Part shown: one piece after another, positions 10,543 to 19,480 of the stretch | Position numbering within the stretch: position 1 is the stretch's first letter | How the letters are laid out: every line of letters starts with the position of its first letter | Assembly (NCBI GenBank): GCA_938075565.1 | Contig: CALJGU010000050.1 | Location: 1-64,000 of the forward strand | DNA from: an uncultured Opitutales bacterium | GTDB taxonomy: Bacteria > Verrucomicrobiota > Verrucomicrobiia > Opitutales > UBA2995 | Direction: 5' to 3' | Length of the DNA: 64,000 bases | Position numbers and translations under genes: made by a program | Notes under the pieces: model-generated | Databases searched by the model: none | What the model was told of the DNA's origin: nothing | What the model saw: only the letters and a program-made list of their open reading frames with translations

Positions 10543-11748
10543 ATGCCCCAAAATTTAGTTTCCCGTCGCAATTGGCTACAGACCATGATGGTCGGCCCCG
10601 CCGCCTTGGTAGGACTGAACGCCGCCAGCTCCATCGTAAAAGCAGCGCCCATTTCCCCCAAAGACAACATCAAGGTCACCAAGCTGGAGACCTTTGTTCT
10701 GAAAAACTCTTGGGTCTTCGTGAAGATCTCCACCAATGCCGGAATCACCGGTTGGGGAGAAATGCTCAAGGACGACGCTAAGGCTTGCGCAGCCGGTGCT
10801 CTCGAAGTTGGCGATTATTTAATCGGTAAAGATCCTCGCCCCGTTGTCCATCACTGGCAAGCGATTCACCGAGGAGCCTTTTATCGCGGTGGCCCGATCA
10901 AGTCGGCAATTTCATCCGGGATCGACCAAGCCCTTTGGGATATTGCAGGCAAATGCTATGGCGTACCCGTTTACAAACTACTGGGTGGACCGACGAGAGA
11001 TAAGGTATTCGTATATGGAACTCCGGATCCTATTACGGGAGTCCGTGCCATGAAGGTCGGCCCAAGCGGCAGTCGCAAACTCCACAAGTACCTAGAGGGC
11101 CACAAGATGGTGGATGAAGCGGTTGAGAAATTTGCCGCCCTGCGCGAAAAGTATCCGGACGTGGATATTGGAATCGATTTTCACGGTGCAGTTCAGCCGA
11201 CCACAGCCAGCGTATTGGTTAAAGCGCTCGAACCTTACCGCCCCTGGTTTTACGAAGAAATCGTTCAAGCTTTGAATGTAGATGTCATGGCGGACATCGC
11301 CAAGAAAACTCACATCCCGCTAGCGACCGGGGAACGCGTATTCCTCAAATGGGGTTTCCGTGAAATTCTCGAAAAAGGCGCCGCGATGATCCTGCAACCG
11401 GACGTAAACTACGCTGGTGGCATCACCGAATTAAAAGTGATCGCAGGAATGGCAGAGGCTTACTACGCACCCATCGCACCGCACAATCCAAATGGCCCCT
11501 GCTCCTTGGCAGCCAGTCTGCAAGTTGCCGGCTGCGTACCTAACTTCCTAGTACAGGAACGAGGCGACCGGGAACATGAGCTGCTCGCCGAACCCTTACC
11601 TCCAGTAAAAGACGGCTATCGACCACTTCCCAAAGGCCCTGGCCTTGGCATCACCATCGATGAAGACAAGTTGATGGATGAAGTCGGCGAGCCACGTGAG
11701 TATCAACCGCAGTATGACGCGGATGATGATTCTGTTGTGGATTGGTAG
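10543..11748 (+). CDS. Galactonate dehydratase-like enolase superfamily enzyme, exported
   Basis: A 401-aa mandelate racemase/muconate lactonizing (enolase) superfamily member closest in motifs to D-galactonate dehydratase. Metal and catalytic positions are visible: D212 and H214 in IDFHGAV, E238 in YEEIV, E264 in ATGERVF and H314 in APHNPNGP. The start chosen is ATG 10543, because from there a Tat-like signal begins (SRRNWLQTMMVGPAALVG); the ORF track's TTG start at 10435 lies inside the preceding gene. An exported member of this family is unusual for cytoplasmic sugar-acid catabolism but recurs in Planctomycetes and Verrucomicrobia. The precise sugar acid is not determinable. Confidence 0.88.
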   Translation: MPQNLVSRRNWLQTMMVGPAALVGLNAASSIVKAAPISPKDNIKVTKLETFVLKNSWVFVKISTNAGITGWGEMLKDDAKACAAGALEVGDYLIGKDPRPVVHHWQAIHRGAFYRGGPIKSAISSGIDQALWDIAGKCYGVPVYKLLGGPTRDKVFVYGTPDPITGVRAMKVGPSGSRKLHKYLEGHKMVDEAVEKFAALREKYPDVDIGIDFHGAVQPTTASVLVKALEPYRPWFYEEIVQALNVDVMADIAKKTHIPLATGERVFLKWGFREILEKGAAMILQPDVNYAGGITELKVIAGMAEAYYAPIAPHNPNGPCSLAASLQVAGCVPNFLVQERGDREHELLAEPLPPVKDGYRPLPKGPGLGITIDEDKLMDEVGEPREYQPQYDADDDSVVDW

Positions 11749-11914
11749 GATCCGCAACACGGATCGGAAGATTGAAGTTAGGAGATAGAAGATAGGAGGA
11801 TAGAAATCTTCCTCCTTCCTCATTAGGAATTCGTAACGGCTTGTGGGTGATGTCGGCTTCGCCTCAGCACGGCGATCGAGCCCTTCCATCGACCTCTCAC
11901 GAATAGGAGCGATC

Positions 11915-12238
11915 CTATAGCGGCGGCGTTTGTTTTTCCACGGCTTCCACCTCTTCCGAAACGGCGTCCTCAACTTGCCCGATCACCTGATCCACCAAAT
12001 CCTCACTTTCTGGCAACGAACCCAGCTGAGTCTTTAACTCAGCCACCTGTGCCTCCAACTCCGCCACTCGCTCCAGAAGCACTTTATTCTCTTCCTGGAA
12101 GCTATCCATGAGCTCCATGGTCGACGCTTTGGGCGACGGCACTTCAGGCTGAACAGGCTCGGCCGGCTTCTTGATGCCTAGGTAATAGCCAACCCAAACT
12201 CCAATGACTAAACAGACAATAAAAGGAAATGATTTCAT
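11915..12238 (-). CDS. Small membrane-anchored coiled-coil protein
   Basis: A 107-aa hypothetical protein. Residues about 4-21 form a single hydrophobic helix (PFIVCLVIGVWVGYYLG), followed by a Pro-rich linker. A heptad-patterned coiled coil follows at about 45-75 (LLERVAELEAQVAELK), then an acidic tail rich in Glu and Val. It is probably anchored in the inner membrane with the coiled coil in the periplasm. No family recognised. The start ATG is followed directly by the hydrophobic segment, supporting it. A convergent galactonate dehydratase-like gene ends 166 bases away. Confidence 0.7.
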   Translation of the reverse strand: MKSFPFIVCLVIGVWVGYYLGIKKPAEPVQPEVPSPKASTMELMDSFQEENKVLLERVAELEAQVAELKTQLGSLPESEDLVDQVIGQVEDAVSEEVEAVEKQTPPL

Positions 12239-12312
12239 AACAACTAGGGGTTCAATTTTCGAAGCACCATAATTCCCCTCACCGCCGAAACCCTCAAGCG
12301 GAAAACTGTTTT

Positions 12313-12900
12313 CTAGAAAAGGGGCACCAAGGGCTTCACCAGGAGACTTCCCAGCCCCTTGATCGAATCCCAGATGAATCCGCCAACTCGAGCGCCGGCC
12401 GCAGCGGCAAAAAAGCCGTCGCCACCATCCGTCCTTTTTACCTCCTCAAGATTCATGCCCACGTAGTAAAACTGCTCGGTCCGCCCTCGAGGCACACCCA
12501 GACCAGATAATTGCTCATAGAGCTGAAGGGTCCGCTGATCGTCATTGCTGCTTAGTGAGCCAAGGACCTGAATCACGATTAGCCGCCTGCCGATCAGGAG
12601 CTGTAGCTGGTTAGGATGAGTGACATCTCCGGGGTACAACGCGGCCGAATCAATTTCGGATAATTTAAGATGCTCGCCCCCCAATTGAAAAGCACGCTCC
12701 GTTAGACTGACCTGCCGCTCAACAAATTGGACTTGATGATCTTCTTGGCCCAAAACACAGACGTAGGCAGTTCCAGCAAACTGTATGCTTTCCTCTTGAT
12801 CTCCCGTACTAGAAGCAGAGCCACGCCGATCCGACAAGGAGGCACAACCTGAACCGAAGATCAGACACACACAAAGAAACAACTGAAGAAACTTAGCCAT
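12313..12900 (-). CDS. Putative lipoprotein of unknown function
   Basis: A 195-aa protein starting at ATG 12900 (MAKFLQLFLC), a better start than the ORF track's upstream one because it begins the signal peptide directly. A lipobox-like FGSGC places the lipidated cysteine at about residue 20, though the -3 residue is not the usual Leu. The middle is mixed alpha/beta with charged residues. The C-terminal 35 residues are Gly/Ala-rich and hydrophobic (GFFAAAAGARVGGF), possibly membrane-associating. No family recognised. It precedes the small coiled-coil protein on the same strand, separated by 74 bases, so the two may be co-transcribed. Confidence 0.65.
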   Translation of the reverse strand: MAKFLQLFLCVCLIFGSGCASLSDRRGSASSTGDQEESIQFAGTAYVCVLGQEDHQVQFVERQVSLTERAFQLGGEHLKLSEIDSAALYPGDVTHPNQLQLLIGRRLIVIQVLGSLSSNDDQRTLQLYEQLSGLGVPRGRTEQFYYVGMNLEEVKRTDGGDGFFAAAAGARVGGFIWDSIKGLGSLLVKPLVPLF

Positions 12901-13153
12901 GACTGGAAGGCCTACTGATTGGCCGAACGGGCGTCCAGTCCTTTTGCACGCGTTCTGGCGATCGCACTTGGACTTTTTCAACAGGCAATGAATCAATTTT
13001 AAAAACAATTGTATTTGATCATCGGCGCAAGGTGGTGCTTGGATACGAGTGTTCGAACCATAGCGGACGATCTCAGAAGCAAGATTACCCCAGAAAGCCC
13101 ATTTCTCAACGCGGCAGCCCGGGCATCAAAAACAATCTCAATCAAATCAGACA

Positions 13154-14860
13154 TTGAATATACAAGGTAAAGGAACAGCGGGAAACACTTACGATGCCAT
13201 CGTCATCGGATCAGGTGTCAGTGGTGGCTGGGCAGCCAAAGAGCTCACCGAAAAAGGACTCAAAACCCTCGTCCTCGAACGGGGCCGTGACGTGAAGCAC
13301 GGCGAATACCCGACCGCCATGATGGAGTCTTGGGAATTCGAAGGTCGTGGAGCCAAGGACCAGAAGAAGATTCAGCGTCAGTTGGTTCAGGACCGCACGG
13401 GCTATACCACACATCCCGCTTCTGCCCACTGGTTTGTGGATGACGTGGACAACCCTTACAACGAGGTAAAACAATTTGACTGGATGCGTGGCTATCACGT
13501 TGGAGGTCGCTCACTACTCTGGGGTCGCCAGTCCTACCGGATCGGGGACATCGATTTTGAAGCCAATGCCAAGGACGGAATCGCCTGCGACTGGCCTGTG
13601 CGCTACAGTGACATGGAGTCCTGGTACGACTATGTAGAAGAATTTGCCGGAATCAGTGGCACCAATGAAGGCCTATCCCAATTGCCCGATGGCAAGTTCC
13701 TGCCTCCGTGGGATATGAACTGCCTGGAAACGCATATCAGCAAGCGCATCAAGGAACACTATAACGACCGTATCATGACCATCGGTCGGGTGGCCAATCT
13801 CACCGTTCCACACAAGGGACGGGGCAGTTGCCAAGCTCGCAATCGTTGTATCCGAGGTTGTCCCTACGGAGCCTATTTCAGCAGTAACGCATCCACACTG
13901 CCCGCAGCCTATGCTACAGGTAACCTTACACTCCGTCCTTTCTCGATCGTCAGTGAACTCATTTACGACAAAGAGACAAACAAGGCTACAGGGGTGCGTA
14001 TCATTGATGCGGAAACAAACGAAGTGATTGAATTCTACTCCAAGGTCGTTTTCTCCTGCGCTTCAGCCGTCGCTTCGACCTCTATTTTACTCAACTCCAC
14101 CTCGGACCGCTATCCGAATGGTTTCGGAAACGACAGTGGTGAGCTCGGACACAACCTGATGGATCACCACTTCAAGGTGGGCGCCAGTGGGGTTTACGAA
14201 GGCATGGAAGACCAGTACTACACCGGTCGCCGCCCGAACGGCATCTACGTCCCACGTTTCCGCAATATCAACGATGAAACCAAACAAAAGGATTTCATTC
14301 GCGGATACGGATACCAAGGAAGCGCAAGCCGCCTGAGTTGGTCCAGAGGTATCGCAGAATTCAACCGAGCCGGAGCAGAGTTTAAGGCCGATATGATCGA
14401 ACCCGGTCCTTGGCGCTTCGGAATGGGTGCCTGGGGAGAACACCTCCCTTACCACGACAACAAGATGTTCCTCGACCACGACAAGACGGACAAGTGGGGT
14501 CAACCCACAGTGACCTTCGATTGTGATTACAAGGAGAACGAAATGGCCATGCGGAAGGACGCCCAGGCTAGTGCGATCGAAATGCTCGAAGTTGCTGGAC
14601 TAAAGGACGTCAAAGGATTCGATGACGGAAGTGCACCAGGGCTTTGTATTCATGAAATGGGCACGGCAAGAATGGGACGCGACCCCAAGACATCAGTTTT
14701 GAATAAATGGAACGCCGTTCACACTACACCGAACGTGTATGTGACGGACGGAGCTTTCATGACCTCCTCTGCCTGCCAGAATCCTTCGCTAACTTACATG
14801 GCCTTTACTGCAAGAGCAGCGGACCACGCGGTAAGCGAACTAAAGAAAGGAAACCTTTAA
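13154..14860 (+). CDS. GMC family oxidoreductase
   Basis: A 568-aa FAD-dependent glucose-methanol-choline oxidoreductase that oxidises alcohol or sugar hydroxyls. The N-terminal FAD loop reads VIGSGVSGGWAA. The middle has CIRGCPYGA with several cysteines, as in gluconate/sugar dehydrogenase large subunits. The C-terminus carries the catalytic pair H500 (HEMGTARMG) and N543 (QNPSLTYMA). The only usable start is TTG at 13154; no ATG lies upstream of the FAD motif. The next gene, a subunit-3-like protein, begins one base after the stop, so they form an operon. No signal peptide is seen here; in such pairs the small subunit usually carries the export signal, which would let the complex travel together (inference). 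Confidence 0.92.
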   Translation: MNIQGKGTAGNTYDAIVIGSGVSGGWAAKELTEKGLKTLVLERGRDVKHGEYPTAMMESWEFEGRGAKDQKKIQRQLVQDRTGYTTHPASAHWFVDDVDNPYNEVKQFDWMRGYHVGGRSLLWGRQSYRIGDIDFEANAKDGIACDWPVRYSDMESWYDYVEEFAGISGTNEGLSQLPDGKFLPPWDMNCLETHISKRIKEHYNDRIMTIGRVANLTVPHKGRGSCQARNRCIRGCPYGAYFSSNASTLPAAYATGNLTLRPFSIVSELIYDKETNKATGVRIIDAETNEVIEFYSKVVFSCASAVASTSILLNSTSDRYPNGFGNDSGELGHNLMDHHFKVGASGVYEGMEDQYYTGRRPNGIYVPRFRNINDETKQKDFIRGYGYQGSASRLSWSRGIAEFNRAGAEFKADMIEPGPWRFGMGAWGEHLPYHDNKMFLDHDKTDKWGQPTVTFDCDYKENEMAMRKDAQASAIEMLEVAGLKDVKGFDDGSAPGLCIHEMGTARMGRDPKTSVLNKWNAVHTTPNVYVTDGAFMTSSACQNPSLTYMAFTARAADHAVSELKKGNL

Positions 14861-14861
14861 G

Positions 14862-15422
14862 ATGAGCCATTCAACAGAATCAAACAACTCTCTCACCATG
14901 AACCGACGCGAAGCGATTAAGCGCACTGCCTTGATGCTGGGAGCCGCCGTCTCTTCAACGACGATCGCTGGTTGCCTGGGCGGTGATAGAGCTGAGGTAG
15001 GATCGAAGCCACAATTCCTAAGCGAAGCACAAGCCAAGCTAGTAAAAGCCGCTTCAAACCTAGTCCTCCCTGCTTCGGATACACCAGGAGCCCTCGATGT
15101 CGGTGTCCCCGAATTAATCGACGTGCTTTACGGCAAGTATATGACCGGAGAAGAAAAAACTAATTTTTCAACGGGATTGGCTGCATTGGAAGCTGCGGGA
15201 TTTGAAGGGAAGTCAGTCGATGAGCAAACAGCGGCTCTCGTAGCACTTGGCAAGACCAACAAGAAATTTGTTACTCAATTGAGAGGTGCGATTATCACTG
15301 GCTACTTTACTTCGGAAGAAGTCTGCAAAAACGTAACCCATTATGATCCCATCCCAGGCGGCTATGTCGGCTGCCTGCCCACTTCCGAAACTGGAAATGT
15401 GATCATGAGCGAGCCGCGGTGA
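14862..15422 (+). CDS. Gluconate 2-dehydrogenase subunit 3 family protein
   Basis: A 186-aa small subunit partner of the GMC oxidoreductase encoded one base upstream. The N-terminus has an RR-containing export signal (MNRREAIKRTALMLGA) ending in a possible lipobox, TIAGC. The body matches the subunit-3 family in pattern: LVLPASDTPGALDVGVPE near residue 67 and YFTSEEVCKNVTHYDPIPGGYVGCLP at the end. It probably carries the flavin subunit through the Tat pathway and anchors it. The first ATG at 14862 leaves 12 residues before the RR-bearing ATG; either start is possible. No cytochrome subunit is adjacent. Confidence 0.87.
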   Translation: MSHSTESNNSLTMNRREAIKRTALMLGAAVSSTTIAGCLGGDRAEVGSKPQFLSEAQAKLVKAASNLVLPASDTPGALDVGVPELIDVLYGKYMTGEEKTNFSTGLAALEAAGFEGKSVDEQTAALVALGKTNKKFVTQLRGAIITGYFTSEEVCKNVTHYDPIPGGYVGCLPTSETGNVIMSEPR

Positions 15423-15443
15423 AGCTGGCTCATAGGGCTTTAA

Positions 15444-15514
15444 ATTCGGCAGCAAGCCACCACCTGCAATTTTGTTTCAAAGACGATTTTGTAGGAGGTG
15501 GCTTGCTGCCGAAT
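15444..15514. repeat. Inverted-repeat pair with GGCAGCAAGCCACC arms
   Basis: Two arms, ATTCGGCAGCAAGCCACC and its exact complement GGTGGCTTGCTGCCGAAT, form an 18-bp perfect stem around a loop that includes GTAGGAG. It lies between the GMC operon and the sulfatase. The GTAGGAG core ties it to the GTAGGAGC repeat pairs at 28317, 42237 and 49166. It may fold in mRNA or act as a REPIN-type element. Confidence 0.8.
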
Positions 15515-15543
15515 CGCTTTTATACCTAGGCTACACTCTCTTA

Positions 15544-16995
15544 ATGAAAAAAACCACCGTCCTACTCCTACTCACACTTCTCGGATCCCTTTGCGCCCAT
15601 GCCAAATACAACGTCCTGTTCATCATCTCGGATGATCTGACCTACACCGCTCTCTCCTGTTACGGCAACACGGTTTGCGAAACGCCCAATATCGATCGAC
15701 TGGCCGATAAAGGAGTTCGTTTCACACGAGCCTATTGCCAAGGAACCTACTGTGGACCGTCGCGGGCCTCTTTCATGTCTGGCTATTATCCACATGCAAC
15801 AGAAGCTCTGGGCTACAAGAGCCCACGCCCGAAAATCGGTGATCGGCAAACCTGGTCGCAGCTTTTCAAGGACAACGGCTACTGGTCTGGTCGCGTGAGC
15901 AAGATTTATCACATGGGTGTTCCTGGCGGGATTGAGGACGGTGGCCACGGAGCCGACGACGAACTTTCCTGGACGGAGCGTTACAACAGCCAAGGTCCGG
16001 AATGGGCAGCTCCTGGCGATGCGGAAACCTTGGAAAACAATGCAGACGGAAAAAAGCCGGCGGTTGGCGGAAACACCTTTGTGGTAGTGGAAGCCGATGG
16101 CGATGACTACGTCCACTCCGATGGCAAAACAGCCCGCAAAGCCGAAGAACTGATTCAACAATTTGACAAGAAGACAGGTTCCCGCAAGGGAGAGAAATTT
16201 TGGCTGGGGGTCGGCTTTGTTCGGCCTCACGTTCCACTCATTGCACCTGCCAGCTACTACCCTCCCTTTAAGCCTTACGACAAGATGGTGCTACCACCCA
16301 AGATTCCGGGCGACTGGGACGACATCCCTACCCCTGGCATCAACTACAAAACTAGCCAGGGTATGGAAATGGACATCCGTCGTCAGAAGAAACTCTTGGG
16401 AGGTTACTACGCATCAGTCGCTTACATGGACGCCCAAGTCGGTAAGGTTCTCGACGCACTCGAAGATGCTGGCTTGGAAGACGAGACCATCGTCATCTTC
16501 ACTAGTGACCATGGTTACCACCTCGGAGAACACGACTTCTGGTCCAAGGTGAGTCTGCGCGATCCTTCCGCCGGCGTACCACTTATCATTAGCGTTCCTG
16601 GTAAAGAACCTGCGGTGTGCAACTCCCTCACCGAGCTGCTCGACCTCTACCCCACTACGGCCAAACTTTGTGGCCTCGACTATCCAACGGCCAACCAAGG
16701 CAAGGACATCTCAGCCATGCTCGACAACCCAAGCGTAGAGGTTCGCAACGCCGCATTCTCAGTTGCCCCTATGCGCAAGGGTTTTCTACTCCGCACACAA
16801 GAGTATTCGTATATCCAGTACGGTGAAGACGCCGAGGGCGGAGTTGAACTCTTCGACATCCAAACTGACCCCGAACAGTACCATAATTTGGCCCAACTTC
16901 CGGAATACAAGTTCCTAGCCAATGCGTTTAAGCAGCGTATGACAGAGACCTTAGCTGAGGTTCGAAACAACGACTTAGGAATTACGTACAAATAA
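15544..16995 (+). CDS. Secreted sulfatase, iduronate-2-sulfatase-like
   Basis: A 483-aa type I sulfatase. ATG 15544 is chosen since it opens a classical signal peptide (MKKTTVLLLLTLLGSLCAHA, cut near residue 20); the track's earlier start adds 24 residues that fall inside the repeat hairpin. Motifs: ISDDLTY (D30, D31), formylglycine C70-GPSR, KIYHMG, GFVRPHVPLIAP and TSDHGYHLGEH. The VRPHVPL and HGYHLGEH pattern resembles the iduronate-2-sulfatase/choline-sulfatase branch. Substrate is probably a sulfated uronate or similar residue, not provable here. A hairpin lies 2 bases past the stop. Confidence 0.92.
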   Translation: MKKTTVLLLLTLLGSLCAHAKYNVLFIISDDLTYTALSCYGNTVCETPNIDRLADKGVRFTRAYCQGTYCGPSRASFMSGYYPHATEALGYKSPRPKIGDRQTWSQLFKDNGYWSGRVSKIYHMGVPGGIEDGGHGADDELSWTERYNSQGPEWAAPGDAETLENNADGKKPAVGGNTFVVVEADGDDYVHSDGKTARKAEELIQQFDKKTGSRKGEKFWLGVGFVRPHVPLIAPASYYPPFKPYDKMVLPPKIPGDWDDIPTPGINYKTSQGMEMDIRRQKKLLGGYYASVAYMDAQVGKVLDALEDAGLEDETIVIFTSDHGYHLGEHDFWSKVSLRDPSAGVPLIISVPGKEPAVCNSLTELLDLYPTTAKLCGLDYPTANQGKDISAMLDNPSVEVRNAAFSVAPMRKGFLLRTQEYSYIQYGEDAEGGVELFDIQTDPEQYHNLAQLPEYKFLANAFKQRMTETLAEVRNNDLGITYK

Positions 16996-17027
16996 AAAAG
17001 CCACAGCGCGCGATCGCACTGTGGCTT
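16992..17027 (-). terminator. Rho-independent terminator
   Basis: AAGCCACAG and CTGTGGCTT arms enclose a 12-base loop. Read on the minus strand the stem is followed by a run of T, so it terminates the small gene at 17053-17358. On the plus strand it sits at the sulfatase stop and may also reduce read-through. Confidence 0.8.
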
Positions 17028-17052
17028 GTGGTAAGGTTAATTGAGATTTTCC

Positions 17053-17358
17053 TTAAGACTCAATAAGAGCGGTAACAAGCGCAGGTGTGTAAACTTTAAC
17101 CAGTTCTTCCCCAGGTAGAACAACTTCGATGGCAACGGGTGCAGCTTCCAAGTCGATAGACTTTTGGAATACCCATTCAGCTTGTTCAGTTGAAACGGAC
17201 TCATCGGTCGCGGCCTCATCAGAAGCGTAAATAAAAAATGTGGGGAGTTCCATTATTCCGTCGGTATTATATTGTACCTTTGAAGCTGATACAGAGGCTC
17301 CGAAGCCGATGATAATAGAAAGGATTAATGTGATTTTGGTTAGGTTTTGTATTTTCAT
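17053..17358 (-). CDS. Small secreted protein, unknown function
   Basis: A 101-aa protein with a clear signal peptide (KITLILSIIIGFGASVSA, cleavage near residue 26) and a short acidic mature part with no cysteines. No family recognised. It is followed by a terminator, and its upstream region carries a 33-base motif shared with the leader of the TonB-like gene at 25610-26070. That suggests a common regulatory element. AT-rich relative to neighbouring enzymes. Confidence 0.65.
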   Translation of the reverse strand: MKIQNLTKITLILSIIIGFGASVSASKVQYNTDGIMELPTFFIYASDEAATDESVSTEQAEWVFQKSIDLEAAPVAIEVVLPGEELVKVYTPALVTALIES

Positions 17359-17395
17359 TTTGATAATTGTTTTTGCTGTTAATTGTATTTGAAGG

Positions 17396-17460
17396 GATAA
17401 CGGGAAGCCCAGAATACGGGTTACAAAAACAGAAGAAAATCGGCCTAAAACCCCCGTTAT
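17396..17460 (-). promoter_or_regulatory. Leader motif shared with the 26184 region
   Basis: On the minus strand, TTTTTGTAAC...TGGGCT..CCCGTTATC ends about 40 bases before the ATG at 17358. An upstream AATAACGGG can pair with CCCGTTAT to close a stem around a loop of about 48 bases. The same ordered blocks occur before the gene starting at 26070. Function unknown: an operator, a leader RNA or a repeat. Confidence 0.4.
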
Positions 17461-17598
17461 TGCAGGAATCTGTAAAATCGATCCCTTTTGAATCGATTTG
17501 TGTAACCAACCGAATCGAACTTGCGTTTAGTGAAAGTTCTAACCGACAAATTGCGTTGAACCAATATTGAACCGGAAACGGTTGAGGCAAATCTCCAA

Positions 17599-17838
17599 CT
17601 ACGGCTTAAAGATCACAATCCTGTAGATACGGTCTGCTTGGAAAGCATATGTTTCATCTTTGAATGATATAATCTCCAGCGATTCATCAGTACTTTGACG
17701 AGTCCCTACATCCGTCCAGGTTGTGTTGGAGTTGATCGTTCCAGATACATCCGTTGCTACTGCCTGATTGCTGGATAAATACAATACGCTGACGATTACC
17801 AAGCCAGCACTCCGCCAATGCTTAAAGAGAGCTTTCAT
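17599..17838 (-). CDS. Small secreted protein, possible truncated beta-helix protein
   Basis: A 79-aa ORF with a signal peptide (LVIVSVLYLSSNQAVA, cut near residue 28). The mature start, DVSGTINSNTTWT, resembles the first turn of beta-helix or autotransporter-like proteins, which normally run to hundreds of residues. Here it stops after about 50. It could be a genuine small protein or the remnant of a larger one. No downstream in-frame continuation was recognised. Confidence 0.5.
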   Translation of the reverse strand: MKALFKHWRSAGLVIVSVLYLSSNQAVATDVSGTINSNTTWTDVGTRQSTDESLEIISFKDETYAFQADRIYRIVIFKP

Positions 17839-18015
17839 AATATTTCTTTTCCAACTGAATAGTTCCAGACGTACGCCTCACCCTAAGTTAGCTAAAATCT
17901 ATCTCACAGCAAGAGATAGAGCAACTTCTATTCTCTCTACGGAATGATCATTAAATAATTTGTGTCCTTTGAGAACCGCTCCTTATACTGCTGATTATTG
18001 AAAGTGAGTTCCCAT

Positions 18016-19449
18016 ATGAAAACAATCTACCCAAAACTTCTGCTTCTCGGCGCTCTATGCTGCCTGCTTTTCGGTTGTGCCGAAAAATCGGAACGACCAC
18101 CCAACTTCGTCATTATATTTATCGATGATCTTGGCTATGCCGACATCGGACCCTTCGGCTCCACACTCAACCGGACGCCTCACCTGGATCGCATGGCTGC
18201 CGAAGGCATGAAGCTAACCGATTTCTATGTTGCATCCTCGGTATGCACGCCCTCCAGAGCGGCGCTCATGACCGGATGCTATCCGCAACGAGTCGATATG
18301 GAGCACAATGCGCTACCGGGTTCCGGAAATAATTTAGTTCTCTTTCCAGGAGATCCGAAGGGATTGAATCCCTCGGAAATCACGATCGCCGAGATATTGA
18401 AAGAAGCAGGCTATGCGACAGCGATTGTCGGGAAATGGCACCTGGGAGATCAGAAACAATGGCTGCCTACCCATCATGGCTTCAATTCTTATTTTGGCAT
18501 ACCTTACTCCAACGACATGGGCGTCGGAAATACACGTCGCAATTACCCGCCTCTACCAGTGATCGAGGAGCTGGACGTCATTGAAGAGGAACCGGACCAG
18601 GGTTATCTGACCAAGCGCTACACAGAGAAATCCCTGGAATTTATCGAAGCCAATAAAGATACCCCTTTTTTCCTCTACCTGCCACACATTATGGTTCACT
18701 TGCCACGTTTCGCCAGTCCCGCCTTTAAAGGCAAGTCGAACAACGGTCTCTACGGCGATATCGTCGAGGAACTTGATTGGTCAGTGGGACAGGTTCTCGA
18801 CAAGCTGTGCGAACTGGACATCGACGAAAATACAGTCGTTCTATTTTTCTCGGACAATGGGGGCACACGCAGCACCGATACCTACAAAGTATCCAATCTT
18901 CCATTACGTGGCGGAAAAGCCAGTATGTGGGAAGGTGGCTTTCGAGTCTGCTCACTTGCCTGGAGCCCAGGGCGCATTCCTGCAGGAAGTTCTAGCAGTG
19001 AGCTAACAACCTCCATGGACCTGCTCCCCACCTTCGCCCACCTCAGTGGAGCCAAAGTTCCTGACGACCGCATCATCGACGGGAAGGACATCTCCTCCAT
19101 ACTTAAAGGTGAGCCCAACGCCAAGACACCCCACGAAGCCTTCTTCTATCGTCGAGGCAACATGTTCTATGCCGTACGCAGCGGTGACTGGAAACTATTC
19201 GTTCAAGACTATACTAAGGGAAACAACACTCTACCAGCTGGCAGTCTCTTTAATCTTAAGGAGGACATTGGCGAAACCACCGACGTTTCGAAGAACAACC
19301 CCGAAGTCGTCGCTCGACTGAATGTCCTCGCCGAAGCCTCTCGCATCGATCTTGGTGATGGTCCCGACAAACCAGGGTCCAATGTCCGCAAGGCTGCTTA
19401 TATTGACCTTGCCGAGGCTAAGACTTTGACCTCACGGTCCAACAATTAA
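18016..19449 (+). CDS. Sulfatase lipoprotein (family S1)
   Basis: A 477-aa sulfatase starting at ATG 18016; the TTG at 17998 in the track adds six residues without benefit. The signal ends in a lipobox, LLFGC (C21), so the enzyme is probably lipid-anchored. Motifs: FIDDLGYAD (D37, D38), C77-TPSR, VGKWHLGD and SDNGG. The overall order is that of arylsulfatases. It precedes the LamG/cytochrome c/propeller gene by 31 bases and a further sulfatase beyond that, all co-oriented, so these three may be one transcription unit acting on one sulfated substrate (inference). Confidence 0.92.
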   Translation: MKTIYPKLLLLGALCCLLFGCAEKSERPPNFVIIFIDDLGYADIGPFGSTLNRTPHLDRMAAEGMKLTDFYVASSVCTPSRAALMTGCYPQRVDMEHNALPGSGNNLVLFPGDPKGLNPSEITIAEILKEAGYATAIVGKWHLGDQKQWLPTHHGFNSYFGIPYSNDMGVGNTRRNYPPLPVIEELDVIEEEPDQGYLTKRYTEKSLEFIEANKDTPFFLYLPHIMVHLPRFASPAFKGKSNNGLYGDIVEELDWSVGQVLDKLCELDIDENTVVLFFSDNGGTRSTDTYKVSNLPLRGGKASMWEGGFRVCSLAWSPGRIPAGSSSSELTTSMDLLPTFAHLSGAKVPDDRIIDGKDISSILKGEPNAKTPHEAFFYRRGNMFYAVRSGDWKLFVQDYTKGNNTLPAGSLFNLKEDIGETTDVSKNNPEVVARLNVLAEASRIDLGDGPDKPGSNVRKAAYIDLAEAKTLTSRSNN

Positions 19450-19480
19450 TGGTGTTGATTCAAAACACCGATTTCAGCCC

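Noticed and set aside
15568-16230. 220-aa minus-strand ORF
   Set aside because: Lies wholly antisense to the iduronate-sulfatase-like gene; no domain, signal or ribosome site. Shadow ORF.
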